A stretch of 64,000 nucleotides of DNA from UBA7672 sp041398245 (lineage in GTDB: Bacteria; Pseudomonadota; Alphaproteobacteria; Caulobacterales; Hyphomonadaceae). The position numbers and the translations under genes are program-made. Positions 55,535-63,718 of the stretch are shown here, in pieces. The notes under the pieces were generated by a model that saw only the letters and a program-made list of their open reading frames with translations, was not told the origin of the DNA and did not search any database. The stretch is from NCBI GenBank assembly GCA_041398245.1, contig JAWKVC010000011.1, positions 1 through 64,000 on the forward strand. The letters are read 5' to 3'. Positions within the stretch are counted from its first letter, which is position 1; each line of letters begins with the position of its first letter.

Positions 55535-55582
55535 GGTTGGAGAGCATAGGCGAAGGGCCTTCCCACGGCTATATGCCGGGCG

Positions 55583-56428
55583 ATGCCAGAGTTGCCCGAA
55601 GTCGAGACCGTTCGTCGCGGACTGGCCCCCGCGATGGAAGGCAAGCGAATCCTGCGTGTCGAAACGCGCAGGAAGGACCTGCGCTTCCCGTTCCCGGAGA
55701 ACTTTAACCAACGAATCGAGGGCGCCCGGCTCACGCGCATGGGTCGCCGGGCAAAGTATCTGGTGGGGGAACTTTCCAGCGGCGAAGCCCTGATCATGCA
55801 CCTTGGCATGACCGGGCGGTTCACCGTCTCTGAAAAGCGGCCGGGGAATTTCCATCACAAGGCGGGCGGGGACGAGAAGCACGACCATGTCGTCTTCGTC
55901 CTGCAGGGCGGCGGGCGCGTCGTATTCAACGATGCGCGCCGGTTCGGCTTCATGGACCTGTGGCCGTCTGCGAGCCTCGAAACCTATGCGCCGTTCGCCG
56001 GCATGGGCCCCGAGCCGATCTCCAACGCTTTCTCCGGCGCTTATCTGGAAGAAGCCTTCGCGGGCAAGAAGACGCCGGTGAAATCCGCACTGCTGGACCA
56101 GAATGTCGTGGCGGGGCTTGGCAACATCTATGTCTGCGAGGCGCTTTACCGTTCGGGCATCAGTCCGAAGCGGCTGGCCGGCGCGATCCGGCGCGACCGA
56201 GTCGAACGACTGGCCATCGAGGTCCGCAAGGTGATCGAGGAGGCCATTGAGGCGGGCGGCTCCACCATATCGGACTACAAGAGCACCGGCGGCGAGCTTG
56301 GCTACTTCCAGCATTCCTTCCGCATCTATGACCGGGAAGGCGAGCCTTGCCTTACGTGCGGGCGGCCGGTGAAGCGTCTGGTGCAGTCAGGCCGCTCCAC
56401 CTTCTATTGCGCTGCCTGTCAGAAGTGA
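55583..56428 (+). CDS. mutM: Formamidopyrimidine-DNA glycosylase
   Basis: The 281-residue bifunctional glycosylase/AP lyase removes 8-oxoguanine. Catalytic Pro2 and Glu3 are in PELPEVE after Met removal. LGNIYVCEALYRSGISPKR is the H2TH region. The zinc finger CLTCGRPVKRLVQSGRSTFYCAACQ gives four Cys near the C-terminus. It is followed after 13 bp by trmB. Confidence 0.97.
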   Translation: MPELPEVETVRRGLAPAMEGKRILRVETRRKDLRFPFPENFNQRIEGARLTRMGRRAKYLVGELSSGEALIMHLGMTGRFTVSEKRPGNFHHKAGGDEKHDHVVFVLQGGGRVVFNDARRFGFMDLWPSASLETYAPFAGMGPEPISNAFSGAYLEEAFAGKKTPVKSALLDQNVVAGLGNIYVCEALYRSGISPKRLAGAIRRDRVERLAIEVRKVIEEAIEAGGSTISDYKSTGGELGYFQHSFRIYDREGEPCLTCGRPVKRLVQSGRSTFYCAACQK

Positions 56429-56441
56429 CGACAAGGCCGGC

Positions 56442-57200
56442 ATGAGCGATCGTCCGCAACCGACACAGCAGCGCCACCGCCTCTATGGCCGCGCCGCGGG
56501 CAAGCCGCTGTCGAAGCGCCAGCAGGGCCTGATCGATGACCTTCTGCCGAAACTGGCTATTCCGGAAACGGCGCAGCATGCGCTGGCGCCGCTAGCCCTG
56601 TTCGGCGCGTTGAATAATGCCGAAGGCGCGCGCGAAGTCTGGCTGGAGATCGGTTTCGGCGGCGGCGAGCATCTCGCCGGGCAGGCCGCCCGCAATCCGC
56701 ATGTTGGCATTGTCGGCGTGGAGCCCTTCATCGACGGCGTCGCCAAACTACTCACGGCGGTGGAGGAGGGCGGACTTGGCAATGTGCGCGTCCGGCGCGG
56801 GGATGCGCGCGATCTGGTGGCGCAGTTCCCGGACGCCTCGCTAGATCGCGTCTTTATCCTCTTCCCCGATCCTTGGCCCAAGACGCGCCATCGCAAACGT
56901 CGCCTGATCCAGCCCGACTTCGTCGCGGAATTGGCGCGCGTAATGAAGCCCGGCGCGAAGCTGCGTTTCGCTACCGACTGGGCCGATTACGCCAACCGCG
57001 CGTTGGCCGACGTGTCGCGCGACGGACGTTTTGTCTGGCAGGCTGAACGCGCTGATGATTGGCGCGTCCCACCCGCCGATCACGTCACCACCCGCTATCA
57101 GGAAAAGCGTCTGGGCGATTGCGCGCCGGTGTTTCTGGATTTCGTGCGAACCTATTGCGCCGGATTCCCGTCGAACGGCTTCTCGAACACCAGGAAATAG
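56442..57200 (+). CDS. trmB: tRNA (guanine-N7)-methyltransferase TrmB
   Basis: This 252-residue class I methyltransferase makes m7G46 in tRNA. Motifs are EIGFGGGEHLAGQ (SAM), LFPDPWPKTRHRKRRLIQP (family signature) and DW at the TrmB C-terminal part. It follows mutM at 13 bp and probably shares its transcript. Its last 49 bp overlap the convergent exported methyltransferase gene. Confidence 0.95.
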   Translation: MSDRPQPTQQRHRLYGRAAGKPLSKRQQGLIDDLLPKLAIPETAQHALAPLALFGALNNAEGAREVWLEIGFGGGEHLAGQAARNPHVGIVGVEPFIDGVAKLLTAVEEGGLGNVRVRRGDARDLVAQFPDASLDRVFILFPDPWPKTRHRKRRLIQPDFVAELARVMKPGAKLRFATDWADYANRALADVSRDGRFVWQAERADDWRVPPADHVTTRYQEKRLGDCAPVFLDFVRTYCAGFPSNGFSNTRK

Positions 57201-58000
57201 CGGTCCGTGCGTCCGCGCACATTCGGCCAGAACACGTTCATTTTGCGATCATCGTAGCGGCTCTCGATCTCCGCTTCTGCCGCCAGCGTGAAGCCCGCTT
57301 CAAGAAAGTGACCGATCACATCGCCCTTGCTGATCCGGTGCAGATTCACCTGCTGCGCCAGCGGCATGGTTGCGATGGCGTCGTGATCTTCGATGATCAC
57401 GCGTCCGCCTGGCGTCAGCATGTCGAAGAAGCGCTGGTTCAGGGCAACGACGTCGCCGCCTTCGAGAACGATGTCGTGATAGACCTGCCCCAGCAGGATG
57501 ATGTCATAGCTCTGCGGCGGCGCATCGAGGTCGTTCCACGGCTCGATCTTCCAGCCGATGCTCGCGCGTTTGATCCAGCCTTGCTGCCGCTCCGGATCCA
57601 TCGACGGAAACTGCGCGATCCAGCCGGGCGTGTTGTGGATGTCGACATGCCCGGTCTCGCCGACGAGTGACGAGAAGACCAGGGCGAGATAGCCGCCGCC
57701 CGAGGCGACATCCAGCACACGGCTGCCGACGACCATGCGTTGTGCTGGCCACACCGTCTCAATGAGGCGCCGTATCTGGCGGCCGTCGTCCCGCAGGCGA
57801 TGCTCCATCGGGCGGTCCGGCGCCTTGAGCGCGGCATCAATCTTCTGCTGGATGAGGCGACTTTCCGCGATGCAGGCTTGGCACGGTTCGGCCTGCGCAT
57901 CAGGCTCTTCTGAAATCACAACGCTGCTGGGCGGCTGGGCGATGGCTGGCGCGGCGGCGGCCGTCGCCAGCAGGATCGCCGCCAGCCGGGCCCGCATCAT
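57152..58000 (-). CDS. Exported class I SAM-dependent methyltransferase-like protein
   Basis: The 282-residue protein begins with a signal peptide (MMRARLAAILLATAAAAPAIAQ), followed by a short region with a CQAC pair. The methyltransferase fold has motif I VLDVASGGGYLALVFS and YDIILLGQVYHDI. It resembles the predicted methyltransferase group COG4798, several members of which carry signals. Exporting a SAM enzyme is odd because SAM is cytosolic. ATG 58000 overlaps the YciI-like stop by four bases (ATGA), placing it in the gpsA operon. Its 3' end overlaps trmB. Confidence 0.85.
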   Translation of the reverse strand: MMRARLAAILLATAAAAPAIAQPPSSVVISEEPDAQAEPCQACIAESRLIQQKIDAALKAPDRPMEHRLRDDGRQIRRLIETVWPAQRMVVGSRVLDVASGGGYLALVFSSLVGETGHVDIHNTPGWIAQFPSMDPERQQGWIKRASIGWKIEPWNDLDAPPQSYDIILLGQVYHDIVLEGGDVVALNQRFFDMLTPGGRVIIEDHDAIATMPLAQQVNLHRISKGDVIGHFLEAGFTLAAEAEIESRYDDRKMNVFWPNVRGRTDRYFLVFEKPFDGNPAQ

Positions 58001-58281
58001 TGGCGGATCAGCCAAGTGTAGGGACGGACGGTTGTTTCGGCCCAGAGTCCGGCGAGGGCGTAGGGGTCCTGTGCGAACAGCGCCCTTGCTTCGTCCAGTG
58101 TCTCGGCTTCGACGACCAGCATCGAGCCGACCGGCGTTGCGCCGTCCTCCGCCAGCATCGGGCCGCCGATCTTCACGCGCGGATCAAGCGTCTCGATCCA
58201 GGCGAGATGCGCCGGCCGGGTCGCCTTGCGCACCTCCAGCGCGCCGGGCCTGTCGAGGCCGTGAAACATGTAGAGCGCCAT
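57997..58281 (-). CDS. YciI-like protein
   Basis: The 94-residue ferredoxin-like protein has the family pattern MALYMFHGLDRPGALEVRKATRPAHLAWIETL (H...D/E placement), IGGPMLAEDG and AETLDEARALFAQDPYALAGLW. YciI family enzymes act on diverse small substrates; this one's role is unknown. It starts at the gpsA stop (TGATG) and overlaps the next gene, so all three are translationally coupled. Confidence 0.9.
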   Translation of the reverse strand: MALYMFHGLDRPGALEVRKATRPAHLAWIETLDPRVKIGGPMLAEDGATPVGSMLVVEAETLDEARALFAQDPYALAGLWAETTVRPYTWLIRQ

Positions 58282-59306
58282 CAGCCTTCGCCTTTCATCG
58301 GTCTGTTGAGCAGGCGGTCGACCGCTGCTGCCGCATCGAGCCGTCCTTCAATCATGCCCAGCACGACCTCGCAGATCGGAAGATCAACACCGAGCTTGCG
58401 GCCAAGGTCGATCACCGCAGGCGCCGTCTCGACGCCCTCGGTCACGGCCGTACGGGCGGCGAGGATGTCCTTCGCCGGTTTGCCGCGGCCCAGCTCCATG
58501 CCGAAACTCATATTGCGCGATTGCGGAGACGAGCAGGTCAGGACGAGGTCGCCCAGACCGCAGAGACCGGCGAGCGTTTCCGCCCGTCCGCCGAGCGCTA
58601 CGCCAAGCCGCGTCATCTCGACAAAGCCGCGTGCGATCAGGGCGGCATGCGCCGAACGGCCAAGCCCCATGCCCTCGCAGACGCCACACGCGATGGCGAG
58701 CACGTTCTTGATCGCGCCGCCCGCCTCGGCGCCGACAAGATCATCGCTCCAGTAGATCCGGAAGTGCGGTCGCCCGATCGAACGCACCAGCGCTTCGCCC
58801 ATGTTCCGGTCGGAGCAGGCGAGGGTTACGGCGGTGGGCAGTCCCTTCGCAACATCGCTTGCGAAAGACGGACCCGAGAGCACGGCGGGCGAGGCCGCCG
58901 GCGCTTCTTCGGTCAGCACCTCGGTCATCAGTTTCAGTGTGCCGCGCTCGATCCCCTTCGAGCACAGCGCGATCGGCGTGCCGGCTTTGACGTGAGGCGC
59001 AAGCGTTCGCAGCGTTGCGCGCAGGTGCTGGGCCGGCGCGACCAGCAGGATCGCGTCGCACGCCGAAAGCGCTGCGAGATCGGTTGAAGCCGGCATGGCC
59101 GGAATCGGAATTCCGGGAAGGAAGGCGGGATTACCCCCGCCGCTGGACAGGGCCTCCGCCACATCCGGCTCGCGCGCCCAGATGGTGACATCGCGGCCCG
59201 CTGCGCGGGCGCAGACAGCCAGAGCTGTTCCCCACGCGCCAGCACCCGCCACGCCGACTTTCTGGAACAAGAGGTCGCGCCCCGCGTTTTCGGCTGAAGA
59301 TTTCAT
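58281..59306 (-). CDS. gpsA: NAD(P)H-dependent glycerol-3-phosphate dehydrogenase
   Basis: The 341-residue cytosolic enzyme makes sn-glycerol 3-phosphate for phospholipid synthesis. The Rossmann loop is GVAGAGAWGTALA. Other motifs are LSGPSFASDVAKGLPTAV and AEAGGAIKNVLAIACGVCEGMGLG, which carries the catalytic Lys. The ATG lies next to the putative TetR promoter/operator of the divergent gene. Confidence 0.95.
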   Translation of the reverse strand: MKSSAENAGRDLLFQKVGVAGAGAWGTALAVCARAAGRDVTIWAREPDVAEALSSGGGNPAFLPGIPIPAMPASTDLAALSACDAILLVAPAQHLRATLRTLAPHVKAGTPIALCSKGIERGTLKLMTEVLTEEAPAASPAVLSGPSFASDVAKGLPTAVTLACSDRNMGEALVRSIGRPHFRIYWSDDLVGAEAGGAIKNVLAIACGVCEGMGLGRSAHAALIARGFVEMTRLGVALGGRAETLAGLCGLGDLVLTCSSPQSRNMSFGMELGRGKPAKDILAARTAVTEGVETAPAVIDLGRKLGVDLPICEVVLGMIEGRLDAAAAVDRLLNRPMKGEG

Positions 59307-59334
59307 TGAACGTTCAGCGTTTTGTTGTTACAGT
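59306..59334 (+). promoter_or_regulatory. Promoter and operator of the TetR gene
   Basis: TTGAAC (59306-59311) and TACAGT (59329-59334) are separated by exactly 17 bp, a sigma70-like pair. The palindrome TGAACGTTCA (59307-59316) covers the -35 box. The 20 bp from 59307 match a site upstream of the small membrane protein gene in 18 of 20 positions, suggesting autoregulation. Confidence 0.65.
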
Positions 59335-59340
59335 ATTCAA

Positions 59341-59961
59341 ATGACCTCGACCCAGACGACTGAATCCCCAGCCGACAAGGCCGATCCGCGCCTCGCCATC
59401 CTTCAAGCCGCCGCCGAACGTATCCTTCACTATGGATACAACAAGACCACCATGTCCGAGATCGCGTCCGATTGCGGCATGTCGGCCGGGAATATCTACC
59501 GGTTTTATCCCTCCAAGATCGACATCGCCGAGGCGATGACCCGGAAATTCGATGCGGAAACGTCCGCCGGATACGCGGATATTCTGAGGGATTCCGGCAG
59601 GTCTCCCTCACGTAAGCTGCGGGATTTCTTCGCTTTTCGTCTGGAGCGGACCTTCAAGACGTTCGAGAAGCATCCCAAGCTGATGGAACTGGCCGACATC
59701 ATGGCCCGCGAGCGGCCTGAGTTTCTGGCTGAAGAGCATGCCCAGGAGCGCATCGAGATCGAGAAAATCCTCGATGAAGGCCAGCGATCCGGCGATTTCG
59801 CCCTGGCTGAGGGCCTCACGATCACGGCCGACCTTGTCCAGTGCGCGATGATGAAATTCAGGATCCCGCAACTGTGGACGACGGAGCAGCTCGACGCGCT
59901 CCAGGAAGAGATGGACGGCCTGCTTCGCCTTATTTTCACAGGTCTTTCCGCGCGCCGCTAA
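59341..59961 (+). CDS. TetR family transcriptional regulator
   Basis: The 206-residue regulator has an N-terminal HTH: ILQAAAERILHYGYNKTTMSEIASDCGMSAGNIYRFYPSKIDIAEAM. The C-terminal ligand/dimer domain is all helical (FAFRLERTFKTFEKHPKLMELADIMARERPEF). The ATG at 59341 is the natural start. Its probable operator is shared with the small membrane protein gene downstream. The effector is unknown. Confidence 0.9.
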   Translation: MTSTQTTESPADKADPRLAILQAAAERILHYGYNKTTMSEIASDCGMSAGNIYRFYPSKIDIAEAMTRKFDAETSAGYADILRDSGRSPSRKLRDFFAFRLERTFKTFEKHPKLMELADIMARERPEFLAEEHAQERIEIEKILDEGQRSGDFALAEGLTITADLVQCAMMKFRIPQLWTTEQLDALQEEMDGLLRLIFTGLSARR

Positions 59962-60092
59962 CGCGAACGCCAAACCCCTCCAAAATCGAAAGCCTGCCTG
60001 GCTGACCGCTGTCGCCCCAGCTTCTGTTGTCCTGGCTCATTCGCGCATGCAGCAGCCGATCGCGGGCTCGTGATCGCACGTGCAGCAGAAAT

Positions 60093-60145
60093 AATGAACG
60101 TTTAGAGTTTTGTTCATTGCATTCCGATCAGGGCTCCGCTATATG
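60093..60145 (+). promoter_or_regulatory. Operator and promoter upstream of the small membrane protein gene
   Basis: AATGAAC (60093-60099) and GTTCATT (60112-60118) form a perfect inverted repeat with a 12-nt spacer. The segment 60095-60114 matches the TetR-gene site in 18 of 20 positions. TTGCAT (60117-60122) and TATATG (60140-60145) with a 17-bp spacer form a plausible promoter whose -35 box overlaps the repeat. Confidence 0.6.
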
Positions 60146-60226
60146 GAGAGCGTGGACGGGACAAAGAGCCTGCCCAACGCCAAACCCCAGGGGCCGCAAG
60201 AGACCCCACGAATAACGGAGCTGCAC

Positions 60227-60358
60227 ATGACCTTCCTCCCCCGCAAAGCCGATATCGGCCCGGCCTTCATGGCCGTTCTCATCGCGTTCCCGCTGTCCTT
60301 CGCTGGCGTCAGCGCGATCATCTACATGCTGGAACTTGGCGGCCGTCTCGCCGCCTGA
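60227..60358 (+). CDS. Small membrane protein of unknown function, 43 residues
   Basis: The ORF MTFLPRKADIGPAFMAVL... has one hydrophobic helix (about residues 13-35) with a basic N-terminus and ends GGRLAA. GGAG at 60217-60220 lies 6 nt before the ATG, a strong start. A GC-rich hairpin and then a strong terminator follow. Its regulatory region contains the same operator as the TetR gene, so it is the best candidate for that regulator's target. I do not recognise the family. In-frame codons upstream of 60227 have no ribosome-binding site. Confidence 0.55.
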   Translation: MTFLPRKADIGPAFMAVLIAFPLSFAGVSAIIYMLELGGRLAA

Positions 60359-60370
60359 TCCAACGAAAGC

Positions 60371-60404
60371 GCGGCCGGCGCCTTCCTCCCCCTGCGCCGG
60401 CCGC
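60371..60404 (+). terminator. GC-rich hairpin after the small membrane protein gene
   Basis: The GCGGCCGGCGC arm at 60371-60381 pairs perfectly with 60394-60404 (11 bp). Only a weak T tract follows, so it may act as an mRNA-stabilising hairpin rather than a classical terminator. Between here and 60490 nothing else is recognised apart from a palindrome GCGAGGCGCCTCGC near 60433. Confidence 0.5.
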
Positions 60405-60490
60405 CGCTTCCCTTGAGTTTCTATCGGCGCCGCGAGGCGCCTCGCGCGGAACGATCTCTCTCCTCCCCAAAATCGTTCCATACGCTGCCT

Positions 60491-60529
60491 GACGCCGGTC
60501 TCCCCAAGAGGCCGGCGTCCTCTTTTTTC
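60491..60529 (+). terminator. Rho-independent terminator upstream of the siderophore receptor
   Basis: The GACGCCGG arm at 60491-60498 pairs with 60512-60519 and is followed by CTCTTTTTTC. It separates the small-protein transcript from the receptor gene. Confidence 0.85.
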
Positions 60530-60602
60530 GCCGCCGCCCCCGCGTCAATTTGTTCTTGCGAGGCACTTGCAATCGCAGGGGAGCAGTGTACGACCGCTGC
60601 TC

Positions 60603-60617
60603 TGCAAATCATTCGCA
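60603..60617. promoter_or_regulatory. Putative Fur box upstream of the siderophore receptor
   Basis: TGCAAATCATTCGCA is a 7-1-7 inverted repeat with one mismatch (arms TGCAAAT and TGCGAAT), the form of a Fur-type iron box, ending 27 bp before the receptor ATG. A 10-nt direct repeat GCAATCGCAG occurs at 60569 and 60615. Iron repression is inferred. Confidence 0.6.
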
Positions 60618-60644
60618 ATCGCAGTGGTCTCGGGGATAGTGGTA

Positions 60645-62912
60645 ATGTCGAACGAAACGGAACGTCCTGACCTGGTTCTGGCCGGGAGGCTGCGCGCAGG
60701 CGCAGCGATGGCCCTCGTTCTGGCGGCCGCTTCGAGTCTTCCAGCCTATGCCCAGCTCGCAGCCGACCCCGCGCCGGCCGGCCCGTCCGCCGATGAACCT
60801 CTCCCGGAAGAGCCAGCCGCCGAAGACGAACAGGACAGCGAGCGTGATCGCGTCTACGTGCTCGGCCGCCGCGTGCAGTCCTCCGTTGCAACCGTCGATG
60901 TCGAAGACGCCACGCAGGTCGTGAACATCATTTCCGGCGAGACGCTTCAGGAGCAGGGCGTCGCCTCGCTTGAGCAGGCGTTGCGCAACGTGCCGGGCAT
61001 CACCACCCAGATCGGTGAAGGCGGCACGATGAGCGGCGACCAGTTCTTCATCCGCGGGCTGTCGGCCAAGAACGACATCTTCACCGACGGCCTGCGCGAC
61101 TTCGGTGTCTACACGCGTGACTCCTTCAACTACGGCCAGGTCGAGGTCTTCAAGGGGCCGTCGGCGTTGGCCTTCGGCCGTGGCGCGGCCGGCGGCGGGA
61201 TCAACACCTCGTCCAAGACGCCTTTCGTGGATGTCGACGGCGCAACGGATTCGGCGGCCGTCGCCATCGGCGATTCGGACTATGCGCGCTTCACGGGCGA
61301 CTGGAACCAGCCGCTGGGCAATGGCGTGGGCGCCCGTCTCGCCGTCATGGCCCACCACAATGAAGTGAATGGCCGCGACCGGATCTATTCCGATCGCTGG
61401 GGTGTTGCTCCCTCCATCGGCTTCGGGCTCGATGGCAATACATCGCTGACCATCGCCTATCTCCACCAGTATGAGGAGAAGGTTCCCGACTACGGCATTC
61501 CGGTCGCCAACGGCGTGCCGGTGACCGAGTTCGGCGTGCCGGCGTCCAACTTCTATGGCTATGAGGCGGACGTCGATGAAACGGTGGTGGACACGGTCAC
61601 CGCCCGCCTGCGCCACCAGGTCAATGACTGGCTGACCCTGACCAGCGATCTGCGCTACGGCTATTACCAGCGTTATTCGCGGTTCACGCCCGTGACGTGC
61701 AACACGGCTTGCGCCGGTGCGCTGACCGATGGTGATCCGGCGACCGCGCCGACGGGCAATGTCGGCGGACCGGGCCCTTATGATCAGGATACGCAGGGCA
61801 TCCAGAATATCTCGACGGTGCACATCACGGCTCCGCTCGGTGGTCTGCGGAACGAAATGGTGGTCGGCTTCGACGCCTCCTGGCAGCAGAATGACCGCGA
61901 CCAGTACAATTACGACTCGACCACGCGTCCGCCGAAGGACCTGTTCGATCCGGCCTGGACGCCGAATCCCGTTCTGCTGGATGGGCTGAACAATGTCCGC
62001 GACACGACGGCGAAAGATGTTTCGGTCTTCCTCAATGACCGGCTCTGGCTCAACGACCAGTGGTCGGTGACAGCCGGCGTGCGCGCGTCATGGTATGAAG
62101 TGGATCAGGAACAGATATCGTCCTCGACGACGGTGTCCTGTCGTGGCTTCACCGGGTTGGCCTGCTTCTCCTCGAACACCGACTTCGTGACGCCGCAGGT
62201 TGGCGTGATCTGGGAGCCGACGCCGTCCCAGATGTGGTACATTTCCTATTCGTCTTCAGCCAAGCCGTCAGGCGTATCTGTCAACAATGGCGACACGCTG
62301 AACGCCAACAACAGCCTGCTCGAGCCGGAAGAGAACACCAACATCGAAGCCGGCGGCCGCCTTGGCCTGTTCGATGACCGGCTGCAGTTGCAGGGTGCTG
62401 TTTTCCAGACGAAGAAGGAGAACTCCCAGCTCTTCGACACGAACGGCGACTTCGTCGATTCGTCGGGCGACAGCCAGGAGGTGACAGGCGTCGAGATCGG
62501 CATCGCCGGCGCGATCACCGACCAGTGGTCGGTCAATGCCGGGGCTACGTGGCTGGATACGGAAACGACATTCTCGGAGACGGCGACAAATGTGGGCAAT
62601 TCCATCGCCTTCTCGCCTGAGACGTCAGCCACCCTGTGGACGACCTACAATTTCATCGGCGATCTGGTCGGTCTCGAGATCGGCGGCGGCCTGACCTATC
62701 AGGGCGAGGTCTATCTCAATGCGGCCAACAGCTCATCGGTCCCGAGCTACACCTCGGTCGATGGCTATGTCTCGTATGGCTGGGATCGTTTCCGCGTCTC
62801 GCTCAACGCCTACAACCTGACCGATGAGCTTTATTTCAGTCAGGTCCACGGCAACCGCGTGACGCCGGCGCAGGGCCGCACCTTCATAGCAACCCTCGGC
62901 GTGGTCTATTAG
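60645..62912 (+). CDS. TonB-dependent siderophore receptor (catecholate type likely)
   Basis: The 755-residue receptor has a signal peptide (AGAAMALVLAAASSLPAYAQ), a TonB-box-like acidic region (DEPLPEEPAAEDEQ), and a plug (VVNIISGETLQEQGVASLEQALRNVPGITTQIGEGGTMSGDQFFIRG). The motif VEVFKGPSALAFGRGAAGGGINTSSKTP is the siderophore-receptor hallmark. The C-terminus ends RTFIATLGVVY. It resembles Fiu/catecholate receptors; the ligand is inferred. GGGGAT precedes the ATG. A Fur box is upstream and piuC follows, as in known piuA-piuC pairs. Confidence 0.93.
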   Translation: MSNETERPDLVLAGRLRAGAAMALVLAAASSLPAYAQLAADPAPAGPSADEPLPEEPAAEDEQDSERDRVYVLGRRVQSSVATVDVEDATQVVNIISGETLQEQGVASLEQALRNVPGITTQIGEGGTMSGDQFFIRGLSAKNDIFTDGLRDFGVYTRDSFNYGQVEVFKGPSALAFGRGAAGGGINTSSKTPFVDVDGATDSAAVAIGDSDYARFTGDWNQPLGNGVGARLAVMAHHNEVNGRDRIYSDRWGVAPSIGFGLDGNTSLTIAYLHQYEEKVPDYGIPVANGVPVTEFGVPASNFYGYEADVDETVVDTVTARLRHQVNDWLTLTSDLRYGYYQRYSRFTPVTCNTACAGALTDGDPATAPTGNVGGPGPYDQDTQGIQNISTVHITAPLGGLRNEMVVGFDASWQQNDRDQYNYDSTTRPPKDLFDPAWTPNPVLLDGLNNVRDTTAKDVSVFLNDRLWLNDQWSVTAGVRASWYEVDQEQISSSTTVSCRGFTGLACFSSNTDFVTPQVGVIWEPTPSQMWYISYSSSAKPSGVSVNNGDTLNANNSLLEPEENTNIEAGGRLGLFDDRLQLQGAVFQTKKENSQLFDTNGDFVDSSGDSQEVTGVEIGIAGAITDQWSVNAGATWLDTETTFSETATNVGNSIAFSPETSATLWTTYNFIGDLVGLEIGGGLTYQGEVYLNAANSSSVPSYTSVDGYVSYGWDRFRVSLNAYNLTDELYFSQVHGNRVTPAQGRTFIATLGVVY

Positions 62913-62941
62913 TCCTCCCCAGACCACGTCTGTTTGACTGG

Positions 62942-62971
62942 GGCCGGACTCGCCAGAGTCCGGCCCTTTTT
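62942..62971 (+). terminator. Terminator after the siderophore receptor gene
   Basis: The GGCCGGACTC arm at 62942-62951 pairs perfectly with 62956-62965 around GCCA, followed by CTTTTTG. piuC starts 48 bp beyond, so partial read-through may occur. Confidence 0.9.
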
Positions 62972-63019
62972 GTAGAGGGCGGATACGCCCCTGCAGAACG
63001 CCGAGAAGGGTAGGCGAGC

Positions 63020-63703
63020 ATGCTTGTCAGAGTTGAATCGGTGCTGACCAAGGACGAGGTCGCGCAATGCCGTTCTGTCCTTGAAGGCACGCAATGGGTC
63101 GACGGCAAGGTCACGGCGGGCGCGCAATCGGCGCTGGCCAAGCACAACCTGCAGGTTCCCGAGGATGCGCCACAGGCGCGCCAGCTCGGCGAGGCCATTC
63201 TTCGCGCGCTGGCCCGGTCACAGGGCTTCAATTCGGCCGCGGTCCCGTTCCGCGTCTTCCCGCCGCTTTTTAACCGCTATGACGTGGGCATGAGTTTCGG
63301 CGCTCATGTCGACAATGCGATCCGCTTCATTCCCGGGCCCAATATCCGCGTGCGCACGGACCTTTCCGCAACGCTGTTCCTGACCGAGCCGGAAGACTAT
63401 GACGGCGGCGAACTGGTGATCGAGGACACTTACGGTACGCAGAGCGTGAAGTTTGCGGCCGGCGACATGGTGCTCTATCCGGCGACCAGCCTGCACCGCG
63501 TGGAAGAGATCACGCGCGGATCGCGCTGGGCGTCTTTCTTCTGGATCCAGTCGATGGTGAAGGATGATGGCGCGCGCACGCTGCTCTACCAGCTCGACCA
63601 GTCAATCATCCGTACGCGCGTTGAGCTGGGCGACAAGCATGAGGCCGTGCTTGGCCTGACAGCTGTTTATCATAACCTTCTGAGGAAGTGGGCGGAGGTC
63701 TAG
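63020..63703 (+). CDS. piuC: PiuC-type Fe(II)/2-oxoglutarate hydroxylase (PKHD family)
   Basis: The 227-residue dioxygenase keeps the PKHD signature: Fe ligands His96 and Asp98 (GAHVDNA) and His159 (SLHRVEE), plus the 2-oxoglutarate Arg169 (GSRW). The piuA-piuC pairing with a siderophore receptor matches known iron-linked operons. The substrate is unknown. It lies downstream of the receptor and before a converging TraB/GumN gene. Confidence 0.92.
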   Translation: MLVRVESVLTKDEVAQCRSVLEGTQWVDGKVTAGAQSALAKHNLQVPEDAPQARQLGEAILRALARSQGFNSAAVPFRVFPPLFNRYDVGMSFGAHVDNAIRFIPGPNIRVRTDLSATLFLTEPEDYDGGELVIEDTYGTQSVKFAAGDMVLYPATSLHRVEEITRGSRWASFFWIQSMVKDDGARTLLYQLDQSIIRTRVELGDKHEAVLGLTAVYHNLLRKWAEV

Positions 63704-63718
63704 GGCGGGCGCCTGGCG

